Below are positions 49,295-58,400 of a stretch of DNA of 64,000 nt, in pieces. Source of the stretch: Hydrogenophaga sp. BPS33 (GTDB taxonomy: Bacteria; Pseudomonadota; Gammaproteobacteria; Burkholderiales; Burkholderiaceae_C); contig NZ_CP044549.1 in the NCBI RefSeq assembly GCF_009859475.1, positions 4,526,001-4,590,000 of the forward strand, in the 5' to 3' direction. Under the pieces are notes generated by a model. That model searched no databases, was not told where the DNA came from, and saw only the letters and a program-made list of their open reading frames with translations. The translations under genes were made by a program, and so were the position numbers. Within the stretch, counting starts at the first letter, position 1, and each line of letters starts with the position of its first letter.

Positions 49295-49747
49295 ATGACT
49301 ACTTTTGCCGAATCCCTCAAGAAGGAGATGTCTCGCCTCGCGAAGAAGGAGCAGAAGGGAGAACTCACGGCTTTGCGCAAGGCCGTGACTGCTCACCGGT
49401 CCGAGATCGCGGGACTGAAACGACAGGTGAAAGGGCTGCTATCCGCACATAAAGCTCTAGCGAAGGGCCTGTCCAGGCCGGCGGCCTCACCTTCAGGGGA
49501 CAACAAAGAGAACACCGCAAAAAGTCGCCCTGGCCGAAAACGCATCTTCAACGCGGAGGCATTCGCCGCCAAGCGCGCCTCCTTTGGAATCACCCAGGGA
49601 CAGATGGCCAAGTTAGTCGACTCGTCGTCACTCTCTGTCTACAAGTGGGAAAGCGGCCAGGTCACCCCGCGCGCCGCACAGCTCGAGCGCATCTTCGCGG
49701 TGATGCAGATGGGCAAACGTGAAGCAAGGGCCGTACTCGAGCAGTAG
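49295..49747 (+). CDS. XRE-family HTH regulator with coiled-coil N-terminus
   Basis: A 150-residue protein; the ATG at 49295 has AAGGA six bases upstream. The first half is basic and helical (FAESLKKEMSRLAKKEQKGELTALRKAV, then AHRSEIAGLKRQVKGLLSAHKAL), probably a coiled coil. After a Ser/Pro/Lys linker comes a Cro/C1-type HTH: AFAAKRASFGITQGQMAKLVDSSSLSVYKWESGQVTPRAAQLERIF, where QGQMAKLV and SSLSVYKWESG are the two helices. The C-terminus (GKREARAVLEQ) is short. It may repress itself and perhaps the upstream CSD/zinc-ribbon gene through the palindrome at 49261. Such HTH proteins with a long helical lead also act as antitoxin-like or nucleoid regulators; no toxin gene is visible next to it. 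Confidence 0.75.
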   Translation: MTTFAESLKKEMSRLAKKEQKGELTALRKAVTAHRSEIAGLKRQVKGLLSAHKALAKGLSRPAASPSGDNKENTAKSRPGRKRIFNAEAFAAKRASFGITQGQMAKLVDSSSLSVYKWESGQVTPRAAQLERIFAVMQMGKREARAVLEQ

Positions 49748-49825
49748 CGCTTCTGAGGATCACCAACCGCCTGGCAGTGACAGTTGGTCGAGCAGGATGC
49801 TGCCCTGTACGAGCCGTTTTGAACA

Positions 49826-49853
49826 TGAAAAAGGGCCGCAATTGCGGCCCTTC
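49826..49853 (-). terminator. Bidirectional-looking intrinsic terminator
   Basis: A 22-base perfect palindrome at 49831-49852 (AAGGGCCGCA and its complement). On the minus strand it is followed by TTTCATG, with T's making five in a row, 46 bases after the HU-like gene; on the plus strand it is followed by CCTTTG. Confidence 0.65.
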
Positions 49854-49898
49854 CTTTGCACTGTTCGCGTGGGAACCAAACTCCCTAAGGTTGAACCA

Positions 49899-50327
49899 TC
49901 AAAGCGCGGCGTCCTTCACCTTCTTGAAGAAGCGTGCTTTGACTTTGACCGAGGCTGGCTTGGCAGCAAACATGCGCTCCACCTTGGTGAACGGATCAAT
50001 GCCTTTGCGCGCCTTCTTGGCAGGCACCTGAAGGGCAGTGACCTTCACGACGCTGGGCCACGTGAATTCGCCGGCGCCTTTCTTATTGATAGACGCCAAC
50101 AGCGTGGACTCGAGAGCTGCAAGGACGGCTTTCACCACTTTGGGCTCTTGGCCAGACGCCTGGGCAACGTGAGCCAGCAGGGACGTTTTGTTGAAGATCG
50201 TCTTGATGGGCTTGAGGGGAGGGGTCGCAGCCGGAGCAGGCTTCTCAACAGCCGCCTTCGTCAGTACTTTCTTTGCAGCGACCTTCTTGGTTGCAGTCTT
50301 TGCGGATGCCTTCTTTGCAGTTGCCAT
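49899..50327 (-). CDS. HU-family DNA-binding protein with Lys/Ala-rich tail
   Basis: A 142-residue nucleoid protein. The ATG at 50327 starts MATAKKASAKTATKKVAAKKV, an H1/AlgP-like basic tail of about 40 residues that HU proper lacks. The rest is a bac_DNA_binding domain: FNKTSLLAHVAQASGQEPKVVKAVLAALESTLL, GAGEFTWPSVVKVTALQ in place of the usual GxFxxx, and the arm/tail RKGIDPFTKVERMFAAKPASVKVKARFFKKVKDAAL, where the PF...FAAKPA motif is diagnostic. Betaproteobacteria often carry such tailed HU paralogues as accessory nucleoid proteins. Single gene with its own terminator. Confidence 0.9.
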   Translation of the reverse strand: MATAKKASAKTATKKVAAKKVLTKAAVEKPAPAATPPLKPIKTIFNKTSLLAHVAQASGQEPKVVKAVLAALESTLLASINKKGAGEFTWPSVVKVTALQVPAKKARKGIDPFTKVERMFAAKPASVKVKARFFKKVKDAAL

Positions 50328-50595
50328 GAGTGAGATGTTCAGTTGTTGAAGTGGTGGGTCGCATGCAAGCGACGGAGCGGTTTTACGACGCAAGCAGGCC
50401 AGATCGTCTGCAACACGCTTCGGACTGTGTATACCAGCGGTGGCTGAGCAGTTGTTCTGGTCTCCTGATCACGGAGTCCAGTGTTCATTATCAACAGCGG
50501 CTCCTCGAAGTCTGCATTCGTTGCGTGACGGCAAGTGCGTGCGGCGATTACACGTTGCAGACGACGCGTCGCGCACCTCGGTGCGAAGCGATATT

Positions 50596-51318
50596 TCAGC
50601 TGCCAAAGATCGCTGCCAACGCGAAGAGAAGGAGCCAGTATCCGAGCATCGACGAGAATGCGAACCCAAATCTCAACTTGAGTCTTTGCCACCAACTTTG
50701 GTGGTACTTGGCTGAGTTCGCTTGAAAATACTTTGGATAAAGCCAGAACGCAGCGATCCCAACAAGGGGAAAGACTAACAATGCAATGGCCTCAATAAGT
50801 TTCGAGTTGGTCGAGGAGGACTGCTTCACTGCGGAAACGGACTCAGTTTTAGGATTGACCGGCTCGGTAGAGATGAGAGATGTCGAAGCGGGTACTGAGG
50901 TCGTCGAGGCGGTGCTTTCCGAGACTGGAGGCGTGGTAGGTGAAATTTCGCCGGCGATTTGAGGTCGCGAAGTGGCCAGCATCCATCCGTCGAGACTTCC
51001 AGACTTTTTGGCCTCATCAAATTCAACTACTGCCTTCTGCAGTTTGCTGAGTAAATTTCTTTGTGCCTCGTCAAAGGTCGTTGGCTGCGGGGAACCCGCG
51101 TTCTCAAACCAAACAGTAAAACGTTCTTGAAGTTCGTTCACTTGCTTTGGATCATCAACCGAACCCTCTATCTTTCCTTGGATGCGATGAAACTCTGCAC
51201 CCACTTCAGGGGACATTTCAAGCACGGAAGTCGGAAGATGAACCTGAGGTGTCTCTTGCGCATGCAAGCTGAGGTGCAGACAGCAAGCAAGGACACCTGC
51301 AATAAGCTGACGATACAT
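50596..51318 (-). CDS. Hypothetical membrane protein
   Basis: A 240-residue protein not recognised. The N-terminus is a signal peptide (YRQLIAGVLACCLHLSLHAQ). The exported middle has a helical part (VGAEFHRIQGKIEGSVDDPKQVNELQERFTVWF, LLSKLQKAVVEFDEAKKSG) and a Ser/Thr/Pro-rich linker (STASTTSVPASTSLIS). Two membrane helices close the protein: LIEAIALLVFPLVGIAAFWLYP (about 175-197) and FAFSSMLGYWLLLFALAAIF (about 218-238), separated by a basic loop WWQRLKLR. It may anchor a periplasmic domain to the inner membrane. Neighbours give no clue. Confidence 0.6.
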   Translation of the reverse strand: MYRQLIAGVLACCLHLSLHAQETPQVHLPTSVLEMSPEVGAEFHRIQGKIEGSVDDPKQVNELQERFTVWFENAGSPQPTTFDEAQRNLLSKLQKAVVEFDEAKKSGSLDGWMLATSRPQIAGEISPTTPPVSESTASTTSVPASTSLISTEPVNPKTESVSAVKQSSSTNSKLIEAIALLVFPLVGIAAFWLYPKYFQANSAKYHQSWWQRLKLRFGFAFSSMLGYWLLLFALAAIFGS

Positions 51319-51502
51319 ACGAGTGCTTTCAAACTAAGGTAGCTGCAAAATTGGATCAATTGGCGTCTAGGCTGACTTTCCGCTTCCGCCGATAACCGAA
51401 GTCTAGCTGCCTCGCGCGCTGCGGCCAATGTTCAGGAGAAGGATGTTGTGGAGTTGACCCGAGTCCGTGGACACATCATTCTTTGTGTTCAAGGAGTCGC
51501 AA

Positions 51503-51826
51503 ATGTCCAAAGTCAGACCGCCGTACCCGGCGGAGTTCCGTCAGCAAATGGTCGAGCTCGTTCGAGCGGGTCGCTCACCAACGGAGCTCTCGCGCGAGTT
51601 CAATGTCACCGCGCAGTCCATCACCAACTGGGTCGGCCAAGCCGCCATTGACAGCGGCAAGCCGTTGCCCGGCAAGGAGGGCTTGACCAGCGCCGAGCGC
51701 GAGGAGTTGGTACGGCTGCGTCGTCAACTGCGTCAGGTTCAGCAGGAGCGCGACATCCTGGCAAAGGCTACGGCCTGGTTTGCCGGTCGCAGCGATGCGA
51801 CTTCAACGAAGTCTTCGGACTCGTGA
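51503..51826 (+). CDS. IS3-family OrfA
   Basis: A 107-residue HTH_Tnp_1 protein; AAGGAG six bases before the ATG at 51503 decides the start. PPYPAEFRQQMVELVRAGRSPTELSREFNVTAQSITNWV is the HTH; LTSAEREELVRLRRQLRQVQQERDILAKATAWFA is the leucine-zipper segment. Its stop overlaps the OrfB start (GTGATGG). Confidence 0.9.
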   Translation: MSKVRPPYPAEFRQQMVELVRAGRSPTELSREFNVTAQSITNWVGQAAIDSGKPLPGKEGLTSAEREELVRLRRQLRQVQQERDILAKATAWFAGRSDATSTKSSDS

Positions 51827-52725
51827 TGGCGAACCAGGCCGACTTCCCTGTGCGCACCATGTGCCGCGTCCTGGGTGTGTCCGCCAGCGGCTTCTATGCC
51901 TGGCGGGAGCGCGCGCCCTCCCAGCGCAGCATCACCAACGCGGTGATGACCGAACGGATACGCCAGATTCACAAGGACTCCTACGAGTCCTACGGTATGC
52001 CGCGCGTGAGGGCCGAGCTCATCGAGCAAGGTGTGTGCATCAGCCGCCAGCGCGTGGCGCGTCTCATGCGTTTGGCCCACATCCGGGGCATCAGCCGCCG
52101 CCGTGGCTTCACGGTGACCACGCGCCGTGACAAACGCAACTCGCCAGCCAACGACCTGGTCAAGCGTCAGTTCAGGGCCAGCGGCCCCAATCAGCTCTGG
52201 GTGGCCGACATGACCTACGTGCCCACCTGGACAGGGTTCCTGTACCTGGCGGTGGTCATCGATGTGTGGAGTCGTCGTGTGGTGGGTTGGTCCATGGGCG
52301 AGCGCATGACGGCCGACCTGGTGCTCTCGGCACTCAACATGGCGTTGACCCAGCGCAAGCCGCAAGACGTCATCCACCACAGCGACCAGGGCAGCCAGTA
52401 CACCAGCCTGGCCTTCGGCGAGCGATGCAGGCAGATGGGCGTTCGCCCCTCCATGGGAACGGTGGGCGATGCCTACGACAACGCGATGGCCGAGAGCTTC
52501 TTCGCCAGCCTTGAGGTCGAACTCATCGAGCGCCACAGCTTCGAGTCCAAGGCCCAGGCCCGCATGGCTGTCTTCACCTGGATTGAAGGTTGGTACAACC
52601 CCAGGCGCCGCCACAGCGGCCTAGGCTACCTCTCACCCCTGAACTTTGAAAGGAGCCAGCAGTCCCGATTCAATGCCCGCGAGCATGACCAACAACATGC
52701 AGACAAAGCATCCCAGACGGTTTGA
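51823..52725 (+). CDS. IS3-family transposase OrfB
   Basis: A 300-residue DDE transposase. HTH-like part (VRTMCRVLGVSASGFYAW, SYESYGMPRVRAELIEQG), rve core with Asp in LWVADMTYVPTWTGFLYLAVVIDVWSRRVVGW, Asp in VIHHSDQGSQYTSLAF, Glu in DNAMAESFFASLEVE, and the terminal YNPRRRHSGLGYLSPLNFE. All catalytic residues are present. Start is GTG 51823 or ATG 51826; translation may instead follow frameshifting from orfA. Confidence 0.9.
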   Translation: MMANQADFPVRTMCRVLGVSASGFYAWRERAPSQRSITNAVMTERIRQIHKDSYESYGMPRVRAELIEQGVCISRQRVARLMRLAHIRGISRRRGFTVTTRRDKRNSPANDLVKRQFRASGPNQLWVADMTYVPTWTGFLYLAVVIDVWSRRVVGWSMGERMTADLVLSALNMALTQRKPQDVIHHSDQGSQYTSLAFGERCRQMGVRPSMGTVGDAYDNAMAESFFASLEVELIERHSFESKAQARMAVFTWIEGWYNPRRRHSGLGYLSPLNFERSQQSRFNAREHDQQHADKASQTV

Positions 52726-52930
52726 GAATCAAACTGGAAACCGTCCACCGAACCGGGTCAACTCCAGTTGGCAGTGGATGGGCAGGGCTTGATCAAAACG
52801 ATCGGTCTGCCGTGCTGCTTTGAAGCAGGCACCTAGTCATGTCGTACTGGACTAGCCGATCACGAAGGAATACGCACGGGCCCCGACCAACAACTTGGAT
52901 TCGTCGACACAGAAGTCCGATGTCTCTACA

Positions 52931-52958
52931 AAAGAGAAGGCCGCTTTCGCGGCCTTCT
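52931..52958 (-). terminator. Intrinsic terminator after the gene at 53000
   Basis: Ten-base stem (AGAAGGCCGC / GCGGCCTTCT), four-base loop, followed on the minus strand by CTTTTG. It lies about 42 bases past the stop codon. Confidence 0.65.
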
Positions 52959-52999
52959 AAATCAATCAGTCTTGCTGAACTCCCGGCAAGTCCGAGCCC

Positions 53000-53575
53000 T
53001 CAGTGCACATGCTCCAGCGCTGGTTGCGTATGCACCGTCGCCAGGAAGCCAACCTGAACCTCGTAAAAGTTGAGGCCAGTCCGAGAAGCCACCACGGCTT
53101 CCACAACACCAGGCTCAAGAATCTTGTTGAATCGCGTCTGCAGGTCCGTCAGGTAGCCCTTGCGGTCGCTGTCTTCGAAGGCCTGCCTGTAAATCTCGTT
53201 GAGCTGAAACTGGTGGCGCACCAGGCCACACGGTCCTTCGGTCGTTTCCAACCACACTGGCATCACGCCAGTCGCCCCCCAATACCGCATGGCTGCAATT
53301 ACCTTCGGGTCACCGGCGCTTGCGACGTTGCAGAAGTACTTGCCTCCCGCCTGAACATCGAAGAAGAGCATGTCACAGCCGTCGATGGCAGTGATGCCAA
53401 AGTGAGCCGACAGGTCAATGGGTGGGGAGTCGATAGGGATGACCAGAATCGGGCCCTTTGGAAGGGTGTTGGGGCCGACCACTTTGCGTGCGAGCTTGCA
53501 GGAGTCCACCAGCTTTACGCGACTCACGCGGCGCGTGAACGGGATTGCGAATGATGAAGGAGGGTTTTGTGTCAT
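53000..53575 (-). CDS. Hypothetical protein
   Basis: A 191-residue cytoplasmic protein with its own terminator; family not recognised. The N-terminal part has a beta-rich pattern (RVKLVDSCKLARKVVGPNTLPKGPILVIPIDSPPIDLSAHFGITAIDGCDMLFFDVQAGGKYFCNVA), the middle VIAAMRYWGATGVMPVWLETTEGPCGLVRHQF could be an active or binding surface, and the last third is helical (LNEIYRQAFEDSDRKGYLTDLQTRFNKIL). There is no membrane segment. It sits between an IS3 element and TnpB copy C and is probably accessory. Codon use is ordinary for the window, so it is likely a real gene. Confidence 0.6.
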   Translation of the reverse strand: MTQNPPSSFAIPFTRRVSRVKLVDSCKLARKVVGPNTLPKGPILVIPIDSPPIDLSAHFGITAIDGCDMLFFDVQAGGKYFCNVASAGDPKVIAAMRYWGATGVMPVWLETTEGPCGLVRHQFQLNEIYRQAFEDSDRKGYLTDLQTRFNKILEPGVVEAVVASRTGLNFYEVQVGFLATVHTQPALEHVH

Positions 53576-53663
53576 GTAGAGGTCCTAAGAAGAAGGCAGA
53601 TCGCCTGCCTGTCAGGATGTGTAGCAACAGCCTTCCCAAGCGTGCATCAGCGTCTCAACCCGC

Positions 53664-54982
53664 TTGACATCCTCCCCGCCCTAAAGGACGGGGATTCCCA
53701 CAACTGGACGGTCATGCCCGACCGCGCACAGGCCTGAAGGCCCATGCTCATTCACGACGGGTTCCTCGGCTCTCGCCTCCCCCACCGTGGAAAACTCCTT
53801 CTCCAACCAGGCCAGCCCGCGCGCCCGAATCACGAGCGCGCTGTTCACGTCTCGGTGGTGGTGCGCGCCGCAGGCGCCGCACGCCCAACTCCGTTCGCTT
53901 AGGCCGGCCAGGCCCTTCGGTCCGGTGCGCGCGCCACAGGCGCTGCACTCCTGGGTGGAGAACTTCTCGTCAACCTCCTTGAACCACACGCCTGCGTCAT
54001 CGCACTTGTACTGCAGCATGGTTCGAAACGCGCTCCACCCGGCGTCCAGGACGGACTTGGCCATCCTGGTCTGGGTGAGCGCCTGGGCGTTGACGTTGCC
54101 CACGAAGACCGCCTGGTGCATGCGCACCAGGTCGGTCGATAGTTTGTGCAGGTGGTCCTTCCTGCGGTTCGAAATTTTGGCGTGGATAGCTCTCACGCGG
54201 CACTTGCGGCCGGCGCGCTGCGCTACCACCAGCCGGGACTCCAGGTCGCGGTAGAAGCGCTGGGCGGGGACCAGCTCACCCTCGCTGGTGGTTAGCAAAT
54301 CCTTCAGCCCCAGGTCGATGCCCACGGCGTCGACCTTCACCTCAGCTGCAGGGCGAAGGAGTGTTTCTTTCCTCACCTTGACGCAGACGTTGAGATACCA
54401 GCGACCGCGGCTGTCTTCGCAGAGGTTGCCCGCGCCGAGCTCGTAGTCGGCCAGGCCGTAGCTGTCCCACAGGGAGAGCTTCATCCCCTGGAAGGACACC
54501 TGGCCGGCCTTGTAGCTCAGCGAGCGGGCCTTGAATGGAATCCAGCCCAGGCTGCGCCTGGTGCCGCGCGAGACGCGCCAGCGCAGCTTTACGCGCTTGG
54601 CGGCCCGGCGCTTCTTGGCGAACTCCTCGGAGACTTCCTGGAACACGGCCGATCCAATGCTCAGGCCCTCCTTGGAGGCGCCTCGGGTGTACGGGCTGAA
54701 GTCGAAGCCGCTCATGAAGCGGCGTTCGCGTTCCCAGACCTTGAACGAAAGCTCGTTGCAGTAGTTCCAGACGAAGTTCACGTCAGCCGCCATCGTCAAA
54801 AGCGTGGGGGCATGCCTGTCCTTGAGCCGCAGGTGCAGCACGCGCGTGGTGTGCGACGCTTCGGACGAAGGAAGACAGGAACGTTTGGGCATTCCTGTGT
54901 CTAGGCACAGCGTTTAGCCCTCTCCAGAGAAAAGAGTTCACGCCATTCCTCCCGGACCTGAAGGACCGGGTTTCTCCTGGCG
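53664..54982 (-). mobile_element. IS200/IS605-type TnpB-only element, copy C
   Basis: Inverted relative to copy A and nearly identical within the gene. The right end is TTGACATCCTCCCC at 53664 with the CCCCGTCC/GGGCGGGG hairpin; the left end is the imperfect hairpin 54941-54982 (CGCCATTCCTCCCGG with CCGGGTTTCTCCTGGCG). The base run just outside the left end is CCCAAAA, compared with CACAAAA at copy A. The guide flank after GTCAA reads GCGGGTTGAGACGCTG on the minus strand. Confidence 0.8.
53681..54892 (-). CDS. tnpB: TnpB (IS200/IS605 OrfB), copy C
   Basis: A 403-residue copy about 95 percent alike to copy A by eye. RuvC-I (GIDLGLKDLL), the VFVGNVN segment without the expected Glu, four zinc-finger Cys and RuvC-III (HHRDVNSA) are all the same. 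Differences are scattered (for example HTAQLLK to HAPTLLT and RAGRKQRVKA to RAGRKCRVRA). The stop TAG is the loop of the right-end hairpin, giving the C-terminus VGIPVL, which is probably the ancestral end. It lacks a neighbouring TnpA. Confidence 0.85.
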   Translation of the reverse strand: MPKRSCLPSSEASHTTRVLHLRLKDRHAPTLLTMAADVNFVWNYCNELSFKVWERERRFMSGFDFSPYTRGASKEGLSIGSAVFQEVSEEFAKKRRAAKRVKLRWRVSRGTRRSLGWIPFKARSLSYKAGQVSFQGMKLSLWDSYGLADYELGAGNLCEDSRGRWYLNVCVKVRKETLLRPAAEVKVDAVGIDLGLKDLLTTSEGELVPAQRFYRDLESRLVVAQRAGRKCRVRAIHAKISNRRKDHLHKLSTDLVRMHQAVFVGNVNAQALTQTRMAKSVLDAGWSAFRTMLQYKCDDAGVWFKEVDEKFSTQECSACGARTGPKGLAGLSERSWACGACGAHHHRDVNSALVIRARGLAWLEKEFSTVGEARAEEPVVNEHGPSGLCAVGHDRPVVGIPVL

Positions 54983-54994
54983 TTTTGGGATGAC

Positions 54995-55315
54995 TTAAGG
55001 CCGTGCGGCGCCCAGACGGCAAAGACAAACCAGCGCCCCCTCCAACAGAAAGCCGGAGCTCCGCCCTTTCGCTTCCTCAAACCGCTCCTCGCCAACCTCA
55101 CGAACAGCGTTGTAGTGCGGCCCAGTTGTGTCCATCGCGACCTGGCACCCGATAACGTAGCCGTCCAGGTCGTCACCTGTGAGCAGGTGCCGCATGTCCA
55201 CGACCCAATCGCTTCCAATGAAGACGACTCGTACGGTGCTTTGACTCTCAGAAGCTCTGAGGCACTTCGTGTACCACAGGGGTTGAGAACTGGTGCCTAC
55301 ACATTGAACAAACAT
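54995..55315 (-). CDS. Small hypothetical protein
   Basis: About 106 residues (ATG 55315; a TTG six bases upstream is in frame). The body FIGSDWVVDMRHLLTGDDLDGYVIGCQVAMDTTGPHYNAVREVGEERFEEAKGRSSGFLLEG has sensible third-position GC bias and a mixed alpha/beta composition, but no family is recognised. It lies between the left end of TnpB copy C (12 bases from its stop) and an IS607 fragment. It may be truncated or disrupted by either insertion. Confidence 0.4.
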   Translation of the reverse strand: MFVQCVGTSSQPLWYTKCLRASESQSTVRVVFIGSDWVVDMRHLLTGDDLDGYVIGCQVAMDTTGPHYNAVREVGEERFEEAKGRSSGFLLEGALVCLCRLGAARP

Positions 55316-55333
55316 GTTCAACGGTAGGCGTCA

Positions 55334-55498
55334 ATGAAACTCAAAGACTGGGCCAAGCTCAACGGAATCTCGTATAGAACGGCGTGGCGATGGTTCCACC
55401 AAGGAACGCTGCCCGTGGCAGCCCGGCAAATGAGCTCGGGCACTATCCTCGTCGATGCGACGCTCAGCGCCGCGCATGGTGTGGCTCTACTGCTATAG
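55334..55498 (+). pseudogene. IS607-family serine recombinase, N-terminal fragment
   Basis: A 54-residue frame starts MKLKDWAKLNGISYRTAWRW and continues FHQGTLPVAARQMSSGTILV, which is the MerR-like HTH of IS607 TnpA. The catalytic serine-recombinase domain that should follow (VYARVSS...) is missing; the frame instead runs to a stop at 55498, overlapping the end of the convergent STAND gene by six bases. It could still make a small DNA-binding peptide, but a truncated transposase is the simpler reading. Confidence 0.7.
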
Positions 55499-58400
55499 AG
55501 CTGGCTCTCCGTTCTCATCAGAATCGACCACGACGCGCAGAGCATCTTGCGCCATCATGGTGGCTGTGAGCTGCTCCAGCTGCATGACAGCCTCGCTGCG
55601 TTCCCCAGCAAGCACACGGGCTGCATCTGCGGCCATGTTGAGCTCACCATTCAGAATGGCCGCGAAGGTCCGTTCAGCATCCTCCATTACCTCCGGTTGA
55701 ATCGGGAGAGTTCCAAAGTCGGTTCTCTTGTGGTCGACCTCAATCCGCAGCTGATCGTACGCGGTGCGCTCCTGTGCAATGCGACGGCCCCGAAAGCTCC
55801 AGTAGGCATCAACGCCATTGAGTTCAATCAAAGGCCTGGTGACTGCCGTAAATGCATCGACAGTAGGGGTCGGCAACGCCCTTACGCCCGCAACTTCACA
55901 CCACTTCAGAGCCTCGACTTGTGCAGCAAACGGAACTTCATGCCCGGCCACGGCCCACAATGTGAGCCCGTATCCATCCAGAACAGGCAGGATGCATATC
56001 CTGCGCCCCTCGCCAAGCGCTGCTCGAAAATCGGCCCAGCTCGCAGACAAATCAGAAATGCCGTCTGCAGGCAATACCAAAAGGACATCGGCGGGAGGCC
56101 AAGCAAGGGAGTCGGCTTTACTGTCAAGGAGATACAGGCTGCGACCGTTCTCCGCAGAGCAAAGTTGAGATCGCAATGCGGACTCGACCTGTGCAACTCG
56201 GGCTTCCTTAAAGGTCGCTGCCGCCCGGCAGGCCCCATCGAACAAGGCACCCTTCTTTGCGGTGTGGCGAGTATGCGTTCGTATTGGTGACCGCTGACGG
56301 ACTGACGCCTCCCGTGCCAGCGCTTGCATGCCTTCGAGAATGCGGGTCCATTCCATTAATTCTCCGGGAGCCTGAGTGCCAATCAGATCCCATGATTCTT
56401 CCGACACAGCGCTTTTCACATTGTCCAGGATGGAGCCTACCCAGCCAATGTATGACGCACTCTCCTCAGGCAGTCCGGCAAACCGGCGCAGAAGCTCTGC
56501 TGAACAGTCAAACAGAAGAGATTGGAGCGTTGAGTACCGTTGCGAAAGTGTTCCGTCAGCATTGAGCTCCGGAGGGGGCACTGTCTCCAGCGATGCTTCA
56601 TGCACCTTTCCCAGAGTTGCGATCGCACCTGCTTCTTCCCGCCCCCGGAGTGCTGCATCCAAGTAGATTTTCAGGCAGCGATTGACCACTCGTATGTGAT
56701 CTAAGAATTGCGACAAATAGGCGGTCCTGGAGACTGACGACAGGTGAGAGCTCACTGCCTGAAGCCATCTCCGATTGCTACTGACAGCTGCCGACCCTGG
56801 GGAGAAGCGACGCGGGATGCGCTTCTGGGCAGATGGTCGACCAGCGCTCATCATTTGAACTCGGCCGTCTGCTCCCAGAACGTCGCACGCCCCGATGTCG
56901 GCGTCCGGCGCAATTGCAAGCAGGGTCTCTACCGTACGCACAGCAGCGTCGTTGGCGTCCTGGGTGGGCTCCGAGACAACGGCCCAAAAGTTGGCTCGAA
57001 CTTCGATTCCCTCTTCGCAAGGAGACAAAGTTGGCACGGACGTCCACGCAACGGACTCAGCGAACCTTGCAAACAACTCATCCTGGCTCACCCGATCTAC
57101 CCACCTGCGGGCAATTAGCGGGCTCGCTGCGTGAGCCGCTGCAAGCAGCTCCACGACTTCGCCAAAGGCCAATTCTCGCGTAGGCGGGTTAATCTGAGAG
57201 AGCATCTCCACCACGTCATCAGGCAAGGCCTGGTCATTTAGTGATGCCAACATCAGCGTCAGTTCGCCCGTCCCCCCTGCTGCCGCAATGCTGCGTATCC
57301 CGGCGACCCCCAGTAGGGCGATGAGCCTCTGCGTAAGGCTGCTAAGTGCACTGGCATTTCGGAGCTCGGTAAGGCGTCGGCTAGCTGGTGCGAACTCACT
57401 AGACCCGCCTAAGACAGGCGCGTCGACGCCACTTACTCCGAAAATTCCGGCCAAACCCAGGTGCGCCCGGGGGATGCCCGAAGCCTCGGGACTCGCTAGC
57501 CAGTCGCGCACGATGCGGTGCGCTTGAGCGAGGTCCAGTCCTTTCACCACTTGACTAAACATGATGGCACTGGGTTCCGCCATAACTCGCCTGGATACCG
57601 CCTCCAGTAGCGCTTCATCGTAGGACGCGCAGGCCGTCAACGTTCTCTCGAGAAATCGCCCGAGATCTCGCCCTGGTACGACATATACAGCGGCAGCGAC
57701 TGTCGAAGACATCAACGGCGGAGGGAAGCGATGCGACAGCCGCAGGATTTCAGCAGACCTGAGCTCGTGAAGGCCCACCACCTGCCCCTCCTCGGCTCCA
57801 AAAACCATGTGCTCGTCGATGAGTCTAGTCAACGCCAAGGAGACATTCGAGCTCGACTTCCCGAGAACTTCCGGCAGACGAACGACCTCCGCGCTGCATC
57901 CAGTGGCGTTTGCGCATGCAACAACGCGCAAGACATCGAGTTCGTCGTGGCGATTGCGGTCGTTCTGTCTTGCAGACACTTGCTCGTCCAATGTCTCACT
58001 AAGTCGACGGCCCTGGGTCAGTATGTGGGTGTACTCCAGGAGATGGCCGTTTGACATCACCCAAGGCTCTCTCCATCCCTGCCAACTTGTCTGTCCGCGC
58101 TCGCGAAGCTCTTTCCAGATTCGTTCAGCCAAGCCTGCGTCGCTTTCGACCTGCACGTGATGCGCCTGGCCTCTATCCTCAAGCGGGTACCGATCCTCTT
58201 CTCGCACAGAGCCGAGTAAAAGGAGCCCCGGAGTCCTACGGACCTCTTCGGCGAGAGCGGTCCACGCGTCGGAAAAACCGCGGCCGACATCGTCAATGAT
58301 GAAGCCAATCGGAGCATCAAGGGAGGCTCGCCTGGAACGAGCCAACATTGCGATTCGACCTACGTCTTCCAACGTCAGCTGTCTGATTTGGAACCAGCGA

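Larger units (their letters stand above)
51449..52766 (+). mobile_element. Complete IS3-family element (1,318 bp, 4-bp target duplication)
   Basis: Terminal inverted repeats start TGGAGTTGACCCG at 51449 and end with the complement at 52766. GTTG flanks both sides (51445-51448 and 52767-52770). Two plus-strand transposase genes overlap by four bases and are intact. It differs from the element at 38809 in ends, OrfA and OrfB, so the two belong to separate groups within the family. Confidence 0.9.

Noticed and set aside
49295..49747. Toxin-antitoxin pair with the XRE protein as antitoxin
   Set aside because: No small toxin-like gene lies adjacent on either side; the upstream partner is 629 residues long and separated by 109 bases.
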